Below, in pieces: positions 47,226 to 59,310 of a stretch of 64,000 bases of DNA (position 1 is the stretch's first letter; each line of letters begins with the position of its first letter). This stretch comes from Anoplopoma fimbria (Eukaryota > Chordata > Actinopteri > Perciformes > Anoplopomatidae). The stretch is taken from NCBI RefSeq assembly GCF_027596085.1, contig NC_072455.1, positions 3,268,350-3,332,349 of the forward strand. The letters are read 5' to 3'. Below the pieces are notes generated by a model that was given only the letters and a program-made list of their open reading frames with translations, did not search any database and was not told the origin of the DNA. Position numbers and translations under genes: made by a program.

Positions 47226-48165
47226 TATGTACCAAAACTTAACGTAAGGGATTAAGACAGTTATGTGCCAATCAATTTTCCAACTCATTAACCTCAATGT
47301 TATCGGACCTCAACACTAGCAATCCGGAGGCGTTAGTTGGAATCTGTTCTTGTTTTGTTTATAAGGGGAAAATAATTGATGCTCATTCTTCAACTGGCTG
47401 TAACCAGGTGTCAGCTGAGATAAATCAACTTGAAAGCACATTTTGATTCCATAGTCATTCTTTTCATTTTGTCTGATGCTCTTACCTTCATATGTCTCCA
47501 TCAACTAAGCCAGCCTCCTCCATCACATTAGCTCCCTCTGGACGTAGCAGCTTTTACTCTCCGTCTCTTTTGTGAAATTTACTTTCATAGAGGTTCTATG
47601 AAGCTGCTTTGAATGCAACAGGCTGTTCCCAATGTCACAGAGCAGCAAAGGGACACATTGAAATTCAGATGTATGTGCATTTATATGTTTGTTTATTTAA
47701 ATGTATCTAAATGTAAATATGCAATTGTACATATGAGAGCTCTACAACAATGGGAATTGTACTTTTCTTACAGCACCTTTATATTCCTGAAGGAGAATAC
47801 CTTTTGTTATTTCTTTGTTCACATGGAGTCTTTGGCTGTCATATTTCCCTGGATCACTTTGTTCCTGGCCTTTGTTTCAACACAGCTCTGTGCTCTTGCT
47901 TTTGTTCCTCGGTTACTTTACCTCAGTGTCTCGTATCGTCTTCCTGCACTCTTTTTGTTAACTATTTATTTGCGCATGTATTCCTCTGTGCATTTCAAAA
48001 AAAGAAGTGCCTTGCCAACACAGTGCAGAATTGTACAAGTGCAACATCTTTTTTGCAATTTTATGTTTCTAGTTGAGAAAATGTTCCGTAGTAACCACAA
48101 TGTTTACTCATTGAATTAAATCCTTGGCGAACTCATGATTGATGAATACAGATAACATTTAGGAT
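47226..48165. other. Non-coding stretch, nothing recognised
   Basis: T-rich sequence. The 168-codon frame at 47613-48119 is hydrophobic with no recognisable family, and a second frame is open over much of it (47750-48076). Confidence 0.45.
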
Positions 48166-48169
48166 GCTG

Positions 48170-48480
48170 ATGGACTTTCAAATGATGAAAAAAAATGTAT
48201 TCTGTTGGGTCCACAACTTTGGTCCAGACTAATTATCTCAAAAACTAATTGTGTTCAGACATTCATGGTCCCCAAAGGATAAGTCTTACTGCCTTTGGTG
48301 AGCCTGTGGCTTTCCTAATCAAGCGCCACCATGAAGCTGACAGTTTTCTTTTCGTGTGAATAATCTTTTTTTTGAATGGATTACCATGAAAATTGTTTGA
48401 TATTCATATTCCATGAAAGATTACCCTTGATTTTATTGTTGTTTTTGTTTACTAGAAAGCAAAATGTGCCTCTAAATGAA
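48170..48480 (+). repeat. Dispersed repeat family B, copy 4
   Basis: Plus orientation: gtccacaactttggtccaga, attatctcaaaaactaatt, cagacattcatggtccccaa, aagcgccaccatgaagctga and gaatggattaccatgaaaat. This matches the percomorph repeat I know, read opposite to copies 1-3. Confidence 0.78.
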
Positions 48481-51400
48481 AATATTGCACCTTTTTAGTC
48501 ACAAAAATTCACTTTATAAATTCCAGCATTCAAGCCTTCAGGGTCAACCATTCAATCCAACACCTTATGCCTTATTAAAATAAATACTTCACATATACAG
48601 TAATAAAGAAAATGACTAACTGCAGTTACAAAAAACAAAAGAAAAAAACAGCTCATAACAGTGTCAAGAAGGCTACACAGCAGCCTTCAGCGTCAGGTAA
48701 AGCCGTTATTAAAGGATGTGCATGGAAGGTCTGCGGGGGTTGATTGAGCAAATATTGAAGCCACAATTCTCAATCAAAGAGACCGGAGTATATATGGAAA
48801 ATATAAAGTAATGCACAGAGACACAGAGGAAAGATGAGTCATTTACACATGTCTGTAAAGCTGTTTAAGCAATAGCAATACAAGTAATAAAAAAGAAATA
48901 CAACAATTGAATTTGAACCTCAAAACAAAATTTGTTAACTGATACTGAGGGACAGTGGAATCGGACTGGATGAAGATGAAGAGCAGACAAGATGTCTTAT
49001 TCGCATCAGGCTCTGTAAAAGACCACATGGTGTTATTCCAGTAGGTGGACTAATATATGAGGAAGCAGGCTTTGTATTTGAACTCTACATGCTCAAATAT
49101 GACTCACACCAGGCTTTCATCCATCCTCCCTCTCCATGCATCTCTATCCACCCTTTCCCCCCGTGTCCTCTCGTCTTCCTACAGATAAGCTCCTAATAAG
49201 GTGTCATGGAGGAGGAGAGTTTAACCTCCGGAGAAGAAAGTGTTTCTTTTAAGGTTGTGAACTAACTCTTGGTTAAACTGTATCTCAGTGCGACTTAATT
49301 AGAGTAATAGAAAGGCGTGTTAGAGGATGGAAAACCTGCACCTTGAGATGTGTTTGTACCATTTAAAAAATGGTGGAAACGTCGACATGGAGGCTCGCTT
49401 GGGTTGAACAAATTCAAACCCATCGGTGGTACGATCACAAATAGAAGTCCATGCTGGAAATGGAGGCAGTCGTCGCTATATGGTTTATTTAAAGCCTTCA
49501 CATTTTGTCCCGTTTTTAAGACATGTCCACTGGAGTGACCCACTGATATTGTATTCATGACTTGGTAAGGGGAAATCTTCTGATGAGTTGAGACGTCCAC
49601 CATGCTCTTGTGATGATTTAATTTTGTTGAAATCAAGGTATGCAACTTTTTCCATATTTCGTAACCTTACAAGTCACTTTGTCAAACGTAGAGTTGTTTA
49701 ACTTCCTGTTGAGCCACTTCCCAAACGTTTCTAATGGGAAGCATCCAGGGCTTGTACGCTTTTGGATAAGAAAGTCCCACATTGGGCCAATGTGATTGGT
49801 TCCAGCTCAGTTTGAGAGCAGTGTAGTTGTTCGTTATGAAGAAAAATGATAAGCTTGAAGCCATGTTGACGTCCAAATGTTTCTGATTAAGAATCATTTG
49901 ACTTTTAACACATTGTTCCCTTCTTTTCACAGCCTTACAGTCATAAATTTACATCGGAAGTATGAATGAAAACGTGCATCAACATAATAAATGTGCTCTG
50001 GGAGACTTTAATGAGCAATCCTGCGCTAATAAATAATACAAAGTGTGTGTAAATATTGATTGGAACATATGAATTTGTGATGCTCATTTTTAATTTGTAT
50101 TAAATGTTAGTTGTCGGTCACGATGCACGTCACTGCCTGAAGCAGCTATATATAATCGGCTTTATATTGGGTGCTATATGGAATTAATCCCTTTTTGAAT
50201 GTTACCTTTTATGCATTCCGTTGTTAGGTCATGGGTTCTGACAATTGGCTCGTCTTTAAAAGGCAATAATGTCATTTATTATAGGATTATTGTGGCATTT
50301 TAGAGTTTTTACCAGAAACATAATCCCGCTAATCTGGGCTTTAATGGTGGGTTTGAACCGTTGCACAATCTAAATGCCACCTCGGTGGTATTTGCAACCC
50401 AGGTAGATATCATTCTGGGGAAACTGTCTTTTTTTTGGGCACGGAAATGGAAAAAGATTAGTGGCAATAAAAGCTGGTATCAATTTTTAGTCTTTGAAAA
50501 TCAAAAAGAAACAAATAGACTGTGTGCTCTATTACATCAGTATCATTCAGGACGGCCAGTCTGACGTGTCATGTAAAGGATGACGCATGGAACAAAAGGT
50601 TATGGGTCGTCCAGAGGTCCGTAGGGAAATCAAACTGATCAGAGACAGGGGCTTAACAGGGTCACACTGCTATGGTGATTGAGATACACCTGATCAATTG
50701 GTTCCAATGTCACACACAGGTCACTAAAGGCATGTGTCCGGTATACCAGTCAACGTTGCGAAATGGTCAGAGGGTTTCAACAATTGGGATATTTCGTTTT
50801 CGGTTGAAACGGACAAAGTATTTTCGTGTCTGTAAGTCGAGTCAGGTTAATTTACTTTATTTACATACAGCCAAATATCACAAATGCGTCTGCAGGACTG
50901 TACTGTGTAGACTGATTGTTGTGGCAAATATTATGTTTAGATGGTATGATTAGTGGAGATGTTAAAAATACTTGCAACTATATGTTGAAATGATATTTTT
51001 GTAGGACTTTTCTGCTCCTAATTCTATTTGCATAATGTGCTGTGGATATTTTATTCAGTCTCATCTCCATCTATTGAAAATCTTATGAACAAGCTTCTCT
51101 GCTGGCATCATATGATAACTTCTATATTTATCCAGAGGCTCTAGAGTAGAGCATGTTCTCTGACTGCGTTAAACCTTTATGGGAAGAGTCAAAGAGTACA
51201 GATTGTAGGGCTGAGCAAAGTTAGGTCTGAGGCCCAGTGATAAGGACACGCAAAGAAGGAAAGTATCTGTGAAGACGTTTGTCCTCTTGCCTTCAAACTA
51301 GGAAAACGAAAAACTAAACGAAAAAAAATGCAGTCTCATACAGAGTTATGTAAGGTGGCTTTCAAAGTCCAAACCCACTCTTGCTATCTATCTCCACACG

Positions 51401-51770
51401 CTAGCTGGCCAGGTACCTTTTGATTGATGCTGTGGTCATGAACAAACACAGGAGAATTCCAGGAAGTTTGCCAGTTAGCAAACTAGAAAAAGTAGGTCGT
51501 TTTTTTTGGCGATGCCCACTGAGGTTAGCCTTAGCTTTTAGAGAAACAATTGCAGAGCTGCCATGCCAATTTTTCAGCTACTGTATGCACTCATGCTACT
51601 ATTACTAGTCACCAAAAATACTGGAATGATTGGGGATTCAGAACAAAAACTTAAATACGATCCAGGATATCCAGTCGTAGTAACAGACTGATTTGTTTGA
51701 AGGCTTATCAGGTACCAACACATTGCACAACTACTTTTAATACAGGATTTTACCAGGCAGCAATCTACTG
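48481..51770. other. Long non-coding stretch
   Basis: Mostly AT-rich and unique-looking. The two overlapping frames near 49295-49645 have no motif. The part at 50220-50400 is described separately. Confidence 0.45.
50220..50400. promoter_or_regulatory. Candidate conserved non-coding element
   Basis: Dense homeodomain-like sites (gacaattggctcg, caataatgtcatttattata, ggattattgtgg, ataatcccgctaatctggg, ctttaatgg) in higher-complexity sequence. The ataatcccgctaatc part resembles paired OTX/bicoid-type (TAATCC) sites. Inference only. Confidence 0.27.
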
Positions 51771-51778
51771 TTCTTAAA

Positions 51779-52308
51779 AGTGAAGCCAATGCTTCATGTC
51801 TTAAAGCTGCATTCTCTCTCCTGTCCACCAGGGGGCGACTCCTCTGGTTGTATAGAAGTCTATGAGAAAATGACTCTACTTCTCTCTTGATTTATTCCCT
51901 CAGTAAACATTGTAAACATGAGTTTATGGTCTCAATCTCTAGTTTCAAGTCTTCTTCAATACAGCATGATGTTCATTTAGTAAATGATGCTCCATTTAGA
52001 GTCAAACAGACCATGAAGCAGGGTATGGTTAAGGGGCGGGGCTACCTTGTGTTTGACAGGTCGATACTACATATTCCAACTTTAAACCTTCCACAGTGTG
52101 TTTTCAGCTCATGAAAGTTAATTGTAACCAGTTTGGTTGCCTAAAAATGCCTAATATAGCGTTTCGGTTGTACTAAGCTCACTTATGGTTGCATAAAGCC
52201 AAGATGGCGAGTTTGAGGCTTCAATGACCAGTCTATTAACCAATGGATGACTACATCCAATTATTTTAATTGAATGTAAATTCATAGACTATTTTATAAT
52301 CTATGAAT
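51779..52308 (+). repeat. Repeat family A, most complete copy
   Basis: Runs from gtgaagccaatgcttcatg through gccaccaggggg-type start, tatgagaaaatgactctact, catgatgttcatttagtaaa, gggcggggctacc, ccttccacagtgtgttttc, ggttgtactaagctc, gccaagatggcgag and accaatggatgactacatcc. It ends in an imperfect hairpin (attcatagacta / aatctatgaat, about 52280-52308). Length is about 530 bp with a short insertion near the 3' end. Confidence 0.9.
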
Positions 52309-52309
52309 T

Positions 52310-53095
52310 CTGCAACTACATGTATTTGATTGGCCAACACAGCAACTTTTATATTTAATATAAAAGAAGACTACTGCAGTGGCTGTATAGTCGAGTAGTA
52401 AGTAGGTAGTAATAGAGACATGGTTTATTATGGTAGGAAGCTTATTAAGAAAAAAACCAAGCTTCCCCATGCTGCTTGAGTTACTATTGTTTGTGTTGTA
52501 TATGTGTGCAATCTATTGAAATTGGAATGGCTCCTATATTTTAAAATTGCATGAGGTCTATACAGTACTGCCAGATGCAAAGATAACCACCAAGTTTTTT
52601 TACTTAAAATTGCAATGGAAAACGATAATATGCACATGTGTTTGTGCTATGTATTAAAACTAAATGTTTTTCTGTTAAAGAGCTATAAAACAGGATGCCA
52701 ACTGTTTGACCTCTATCGAGTTTTCCAGACAAATCAAATGAAGCGAAGCTCTGCACAGTTTGACGGCGTTTACCTAAAGAATTAAATGCAACAGTGCTCA
52801 TGGAGTAAGGCCTCAGTGCAAAGCGATATATAATGCTGCAATGCACCGCCTGCTTTTGACACGAGTAGTAATGAACTGTATTTCATAGTAAGCCCGTATT
52901 GTCAGCGTGTGTGTAACGTAATGTCAGGTAACAGGATGAACAGTCGAACCAAAGCAGCGTGACAGGAGGGTTTTAGACGCAGGATTTGATCCATCGCGGT
53001 GGGTGGAGAGTAAAATGCGTCAGTGCACAGAGTGAGACGCAGAGGGGAAGGTGGCTCGACAGTGAGAGGTAGGAAAGCAAATCCTCTTTTTCCAT
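52310..53095. other. Non-coding stretch, nothing recognised
   Basis: AT-rich sequence, turning G-rich just before the GT array. Confidence 0.45.
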
Positions 53096-53098
53096 CAC

Positions 53099-53200
<102 letters not shown>

Positions 53201-53284
53201 TGTACAGTGTGAATAGAGGGGTTCATAATTAGTCTTAAAGCTAAAGACATTTGTGGCTAATTAACAGTATTACAGTTCATTGTT

Positions 53285-53287
<3 letters not shown>

Positions 53288-53315
<28 letters not shown>
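53288..53315. repeat. (GT)n microsatellite, short
   Basis: About 14 GT units that directly abut a family G copy. Confidence 0.95.
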
Positions 53316-53430
53316 TCTCATACACCTACCTTTGTGGGGACGTATGTGAGTTTTAGATCTTGTGAGGACATTTTTGGACAATGACGACATTTTGGTTTGC
53401 TCTTACTTCATTGAAGGTCAACTCAACATA
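53316..53430 (+). repeat. Dispersed repeat family G, copy 1
   Basis: Reads ctcatacacctacctttgtg, gggacgtatgtgag, ttgtgaggacatttttggac and aatgacgacattttgg, a sequence I know beside GT repeats in fishes. A shorter relative is at 57900-58040. Confidence 0.65.
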
Positions 53431-54410
53431 GGTTACCAAAGTAAGCTGATCAATAAGGTTCTGAATAATGTGAACACAAGCACTAGCTAAGTCAACGTTA
53501 GCCGGGCTAAATTTGGAAATGCATAAATCCAATTTTTGGTTTGGATTATACTCCTGTCGTCTGTGAGGATAAATTACTGTTTTTACACATGGAGTCTGGT
53601 TTTTAGGTAAAGCGGCTGTTGATGATAGTAGCAGAAAAACGTATCATAACCTTCCAAAAATAGGCCCAAATAAAAAAAATCTATATTACTTTAGGTGTAC
53701 GCTGTATTGAGATTATTTTCACTACTCTACCTTGCAGTCAGTAAGCAGTTATATCACTCTCTTCAAAGCGACCATATTCCATTGACAAAAAGGAAGAGAA
53801 AACATTTTTAGAAGGGCTTGTGAAAAATAACATTTTCAAGGTAAAACTCATGTCCTTCCACCAAATTTGTAATGTTTGGATATGGATGTCGTAAATCCCA
53901 AATTACCCAAAAATATGCTTTTTTCGCAGAAGACAGTTTGACATTTAAAAGTAGGAAAGCACAGGTGTAAGAACTCAAACTCGTGATGGCTGAATTCCAT
54001 TTATCTGCTTCAGTTTCAGGCTCGTGTTGTTTACTGGGCATATACAGTCACATCTTCCCGTTGTGTGCCGCTGTGCATTTCTTATTATGAGTCCAAATAT
54101 CTGCAAGTGAAAAATACCTGAAGTCAAGAGATATAGATTAATAAGTGAAAGGCAACAGAGCCAATATCTGTTTTGGGGCTTTTTTTTGCACAGGACAGGA
54201 CTTGACTGCTGCAACTCTAATCTGCAGTGACACCATATGCTCCAACAGCACACATACATATAGAACAAGAAGAATCCCACACTGAGCAGCTTGGATTTCC
54301 AGGTTGTTGGTTTTTTTTTTTTTGTAATTCAGAATTTCAGACCTTGTTGAGGCGTCACAACGTTTGGGATCAGGACTCAACTTGTGGTCGGTGAAGCGAG
54401 TCTTAGTCTG
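53431..54410. other. Non-coding stretch, nothing recognised
   Basis: AT-rich with a T run at 54311-54322. No coding signal. Confidence 0.45.

Positions 54411-54413
<3 letters not shown>

Positions 54414-54453
<40 letters not shown>
54414..54453. repeat. (CT)n microsatellite
   Basis: About 20 CT units followed by more pyrimidine-rich sequence to 54540. Confidence 0.97.
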
Positions 54454-54456
<3 letters not shown>

Positions 54457-54703
54457 CACTCTCTCCCTATGTCCCTCCCTCGTTTTCTCTCAGCTCCAGT
54501 AAGGAGTCCTCTATCGCCGTTTCTCTCTCATCCCCTGGTGTTTAAACTTCCCTTAAAGGAGACGGATATTCCAACAAACAAAACCAAATCAACCAGCTGC
54601 TTTCACTGTTGCCTGGAGCTTAAAGAGGGATTTATTGTCATTTATTCCTCCTGGTTTTGGTGCAGGACGCGTCTCGGTGCGCTGGTTCTCTCTCTCTCTC
54701 CAG

Positions 54704-54901
54704 ATGTGACAAACTGAAAGAGATCCAGATGTGAGGTCCGTCCGTTCTCCTTTCTCAGTCGTCACACATATAGAACAGAAGCGAAGAGAGGACATGGACA
54801 TACTGTAGCAGACAGACAAGAAAGGATGTAGCTCTAAAGAAGAAAAGAAAAGAGGAACATCACAACCTGCAAGGACGAGGGAGGAACTCTGAGATCCTCA
54901 G
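54704..54901 (+). other. Candidate 5'-leader exon (198 bp)
   Basis: The right edge is a consensus donor, cctcag|gtgagt. The left edge could be the acceptor ttctctctctctctccag (54686-54703), or the exon could extend upstream as a first exon. The body is purine-rich, as many leaders are. It has four ATGs, three followed directly by a stop (54704, 54729, 54826) and one after three more codons (54794), so it cannot code and would act as untranslated leader. No TATA box or known gene is tied to it. Confidence 0.28.
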
Positions 54902-54904
54902 GTG

Positions 54905-55640
54905 AGTGAATCTGCGTCCCTTTCTAGCAAATCTGAAATATGAGAATATTTGGCGTCCTTGTTGCCTCTTTGGCACGGACAGGTCATTGGGTGGAGGTCA
55001 GAGTTATGGGTGGAGACATGCCAAGTTGGTGACAGTGTAGCTGCAGAAAATCCTGCAGGAGGAACGCGTTTGGATGAAATTAGAAACTTTTGAGGGAAAT
55101 GAGAATAAAGACCGAAAACTGGACGAGCAGTCAGTGATGTGTGACAGTGTCATGGTGGATAAATGAGCAGGATGGGTGGTGTAGTGGAGACTTGTTGGGT
55201 TTACAGGTGGATGAGAGTTTTTGGAGGAGATTACGCACGCTGCGTTTTTACGCACCGCAAAAAACGCCCTTTTTTTGAAGAGATCTAGTCTGGTTTTGAG
55301 TTTTAAAATGTTTTTTGTCTTTTTAACACAACAACTGATGATTTAAAAGCGTGCACAGGTGGCGTTCAGTGTGTATTGAGAAGGAAAAACAATCCACCAG
55401 CAGGAAGGATTGTGAAGAACTGATCATTCAGATGTGTCGCTTTGGTTTAAGAGGAAATCAACATAACTGTGACTCTCAGCAATCCATTCAGTGACATGTT
55501 AAGGTGGTGCAGAGTTCTCAGAGGGTGTGTGTGCTGCCGGCTGGGGTTCATTCATGGAGGGTGTGGCAGGTTGCTTGTCTATCCTCTGCTGTGGAGGGGA
55601 GGATTCAGCTGCAAATACCTGCACCAACCTGGGAATTAAA
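54905..55640. other. Non-coding stretch, nothing recognised
   Basis: Mixed sequence following the candidate donor. A short CpG-containing patch (ttacgcacgctgcg) lies near 55231-55244. Confidence 0.45.
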
Positions 55641-55643
55641 TCA

Positions 55644-55645
<2 letters not shown>

Positions 55646-55702
<57 letters not shown>
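55646..55702. repeat. (TG)n microsatellite
   Basis: Uninterrupted TG array, 57 bp. Confidence 0.97.
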
Positions 55703-55704
<2 letters not shown>

Positions 55705-55784
55705 ATTTATTCAAAGAACGTCCCTCTAATCCACCTGTCTCCAGGGAGGATTAGAGGGTTTGGGACATTTTGGGACCTGATTTA

Positions 55785-55830
55785 TCTTTTTTTTTTCTTC
55801 TTCTTCTTCTTTTTCTTTCTCCTCTTTCAA
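55785..55830. repeat. Polypyrimidine (CTT)n tract
   Basis: A T run, then (CTT)n and further T/C-rich sequence. It has mirror-repeat character. Confidence 0.85.
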
Positions 55831-56312
55831 CAACATAATCTGCGAGACCAAAACGCTGCTTCCTTCAGTTACACCCCCCCTCCCTCCCCCAGAGATGGAG
55901 CCACAGGTGCCACATTTCATGCACAAGCAACATTTGGTGTGATTTATTGTTAGTATAGCCGATGCTGGTTGGCCTAAAACTCAAACTCTGACACGTGTCA
56001 GCTCGGAGGCATTGTGGCGGAACAATTAGTGTGTTAACCGCTCACCTGGAGAAAACAAATCCAAAACAAGAGGCAAAACACTCAGATTTTAGATACCTTG
56101 AAAGTCATTTGTATTCAGGTCAGAGTCGTAGAGCCTAATTTGAATGCATGATAAAACTCAAGTTTGTCATTTATCATCGCCTGAATGCTCTCAATCTCCA
56201 ATTCTCTCTCTTTGTCTCTCAGCTCAAATCAATCTCCCTCATCTCTCCGTCTCTCTTCAAATATCTCCAATTCTACATGCTTTTTATTGGCCTGAAACTA
56301 GAAATAGAGTGG

Positions 56313-56349
<37 letters not shown>

Positions 56350-57640
56350 CTCAGTATTGCAGTCTTCCCTGTATGTCTTGTTGGTTTAGCATGGCTGTCA
56401 CACTGCTGAAGGTTTGATTCCCACATGGCATCACAAAGGGTTACCCCCCCCGCCAACTCAAGATCCATATTTCTATTTTTTTTTTTATTTTTTTTAAAGA
56501 AACATGTTCCGTATTCTCAACATGAAACTGCCTATTTCACGGCACAATATTGTTTTGGGCAGAGGTGTCGTTCTGCTTATGAAGTCATTTCACTCATCAA
56601 GATCAAGCTTGAAAGCTGGAATCATTGACATTCATGGATATCTGAGACGGTTTAACAACATTTTATACCTCTCTGGCCTCGCTTTTCATCCTCACGTTGC
56701 AAAGATCCGTCACGTGGAACAGACAGATGGTCGCCAAATGGTTGATGGTTTAAAAACTGCAGGCTGATTTATGGTGGCTGTTGTTGTTTTTTCAGGCACA
56801 TTGAAATGTCCATGGCCTGAAGGGGAACAGGGGATGCTAGATGAGGCTCCAAACACACGCTAACCACAGACGGACAGAGGACACAGATGGTCAGACATGT
56901 ATACATCGACATGTCTCACACACGGAGGCTGACTCCATTTTGCCTCAGGGTGCCCCCTTTTGAAAATGCCACATCTATCCATCTCACCCCTCATTTGATT
57001 CACAGAGTTAATCAGAGTGGGTCAGCAGGCATTGACATATTGCCCCTAACTGTGCTTATTTGTCTCCCTAAATGAAAAAAAAAAGTATATTGTGAAGGCT
57101 CAGCCTGAATGGCTGCACAGAAAATAACAATAATAACTGTGTGGCTGAGGTCAGAGTGCCGGAATCCAGGAGGAAAGTAGATTTCAAGGGGGAGCTCAGT
57201 TATTCAGGGGATGAAAGGCAATGTTCTTGTGTGGTGGGTCGACCCGCTGTCACTCCTAACCCGCCAAATAGCGACGCTTGGTCAGTGTTCCTCGGTGTCT
57301 GATACCGATGTTTGGAGACTCCGAGACTCCAATGAAATCAATCTACTTTATTATTAGACCGTCAGAGCAACTTACACAGTATGAAGATCAATGAAGTTCA
57401 GGTAGGGCGGCTAGGAGGTTTGATGGGTAAAACCTGTGTTTCATGTCCAATGTCAACGTGTCAGAGTTGTTATTTTACCTTAGTATTGTTATTAAACTTC
57501 CGTGCTTTACTTACGCCAGTTACGTAAGAAACGTAAGGAACGTACCTATTTTTACTTGATCTTTTTCTATATTACCAAGTAATATTGTTGACCATAGACC
57601 TTTTTGCATAAGGATACCAGAAAACTAATTAAACCTACAT
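55831..57640. other. Non-coding stretch with (CT)n
   Basis: Contains a (TC)n array at 56319-56343 and T-rich runs at 56477-56497. The 87- and 81-codon frames here have no recognised motif. Confidence 0.5.
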
Positions 57641-57645
57641 TAAAA

Positions 57646-57860
57646 GTTTAGTTTGATAAAGGACTATTTGCATGCAACAAGTTTATTTTGAAAGAAAACT
57701 TTGCATATATAACAAGCAAAAGCTGTACATTTCTTCTTAGAATGGAAGTTTATTTTGAAAAGGCACTATGCATGAACAAATTGGAAAACTGTATGTTTCC
57801 TGTGAGAAAGGAGGTTTATTTAGAAAACACACCATGCATGTAACGGATGGAAACTGGAAC
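57646..57860. repeat. 66-67-bp tandem repeat, about 3 units
   Basis: The phrase gtttattttgaaa or gtttatttagaaa starts at 57681, 57748 and 57814, followed by ctatgcatg-type and gaaaactgtatgtttcc-type segments. A partial unit begins at 57646. Similar gtttattttga motifs near 28.97 and 61.1 kb suggest a dispersed source element. Confidence 0.85.
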
Positions 57861-57899
57861 CTCGAGCGTCATAGGTTGATGCTTTGGGTCACCTACCAA

Positions 57900-58040
57900 G
57901 GGGAGGACTTTTAGACCATGTGAGGACCTTCTTCTGGTCCTGGATTCTTTAAAGGTCTATGAGAGGCTTAGGCTTTTTATTTTTTTTAGGTTTGAGGTTT
58001 GACTAAGGTTGGGGTTATGATGTGGGGCATTGATGGTGCT
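57900..58040 (+). repeat. Dispersed repeat family G, copy 2
   Basis: Contains cttttagaccatgtgaggac, cttctggtcctggattcttt, aaaggtctatgagaggctta and ggtttgaggtttgactaagg, resembling the body of the family at 53316. Confidence 0.5.
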
Positions 58041-58980
58041 TCTCAAAGCATCGGTTTGCTTTAAAGTGCTTGTTAGATCGTTGACCAGTGTCCAAACTGA
58101 CTACATACACACCTTTCAGACAATGTGACTGGATGGGCTTCAGACACCTGTACACCCAGCGGCAAGGTCTGCAAAGGTGTAAAAGTAGAGGTAGAGTTTG
58201 ACCTGCCCTCTCAAGATGTCTTTATTCATTCCACACACAACTACTTCTGACAGATTTTGTATGTGCAACCTAGTGGAAAACCATTTGGGACAACTGTGAA
58301 GTGTTATGTCTCGAGGTGTGCTTGGACAACACTTTGCACATACTAGTTTGTTTCAAGAACATTCTGGCTTTCAGAATTTCTTTTTTCTCACGTTCAGTCA
58401 TTTCCAAGAAAGGAAGTAGGAATTTCTGTTAACATTTCTCCCTCAGGCATTATTATATAAGTGATCTTTTGGAATTCATCCATGGTTTCTTGTGGTGAGT
58501 GCTGGTTTTGTTCCTCCTTTAGTATCTGTTTGGGTGGACAGCATTGGGTCTGATACTAGTTATCCCTGGGTACATTTCTTATCGTTTTTTTGGCTCTGCC
58601 CTTACTTATCCACGATGTGTTAAGGTAGGTTTTTACACAGGCTCTTTTGGGATCAGGTCAGGGGAAATTAGTAACAAAACTAGCCAGGTTGAATTAAAAA
58701 ACAAGTAAAATAATGAAGAACATGAAGTGCAGGTTTCCTTTAACCCTTTAAAAGAATACTGCAAGTTCGACCTTGCTTAGGATGGAAGATTTTTAAGGAA
58801 CAAAAATCTCGGCTCTCCACTATAGTAAGAGTGAACCTGAGATCACGAAGGGCTTCTTCATATTTTCGCCAGGAGGATCACCTGCTTTGCTTTTTTATCC
58901 CTTTCAAAATCCGTTTGTGTGAATGAATCTAACCTGCACTTTGATAGCATTGAGGCGCTCTTGCATTGATCCCTCACGAA
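58041..58980. other. Non-coding stretch, nothing recognised
   Basis: Mixed AT-rich sequence with no recognised feature. Confidence 0.45.
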
Positions 58981-58984
58981 TCAA

Positions 58985-59310
58985 ATTCATTCAGCTTTAG
59001 CTCCCGTCCTCACACGCGTTTCCCCACAGTCGTGTGTCCTCTCAAGCACAGAAGCACAAACTCCTGTGTGTCTGTGTTCGGCCACGATTGCGCAGAAGAG
59101 GATTTCATTTGACTGAATCACCTCAGTCTCTCCTGGCCCGAGACCCACAAGATTAAAGTGACAATCAGTCATGTGAAACAATAACAACCACGTTCTCTCC
59201 GTAGACCCGCGACCTGACCGGAGATTTAACCTCCAGGGTCGGGTTGGCGGTAGACAAACCTCATCAATTGCCAATCAATCCCTCTAGCTGCTGCTGCTGC
59301 TGCATTGCGT
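58985..59310. promoter_or_regulatory. Candidate conserved non-coding element
   Basis: High-complexity, CpG-containing block with a SOX-like aaacaataacaacc, a MEIS/PBX-like gtgacaatcagtcatg and catcaattgccaatcaatcc. A (CTG)5 sits at about 59288-59302. The minus frame at 58987-59274 has no recognised domain. Inference from motif density. Confidence 0.28.

Noticed and set aside
47613..48119. 168-codon frame
   Set aside because: Same pattern: T-rich DNA, a second frame open over 47750-48076 and no motif.
54414..54453. GAGA-type promoter element
   Set aside because: The CT array is a simple microsatellite like others here, and repeat content alone does not support a promoter.
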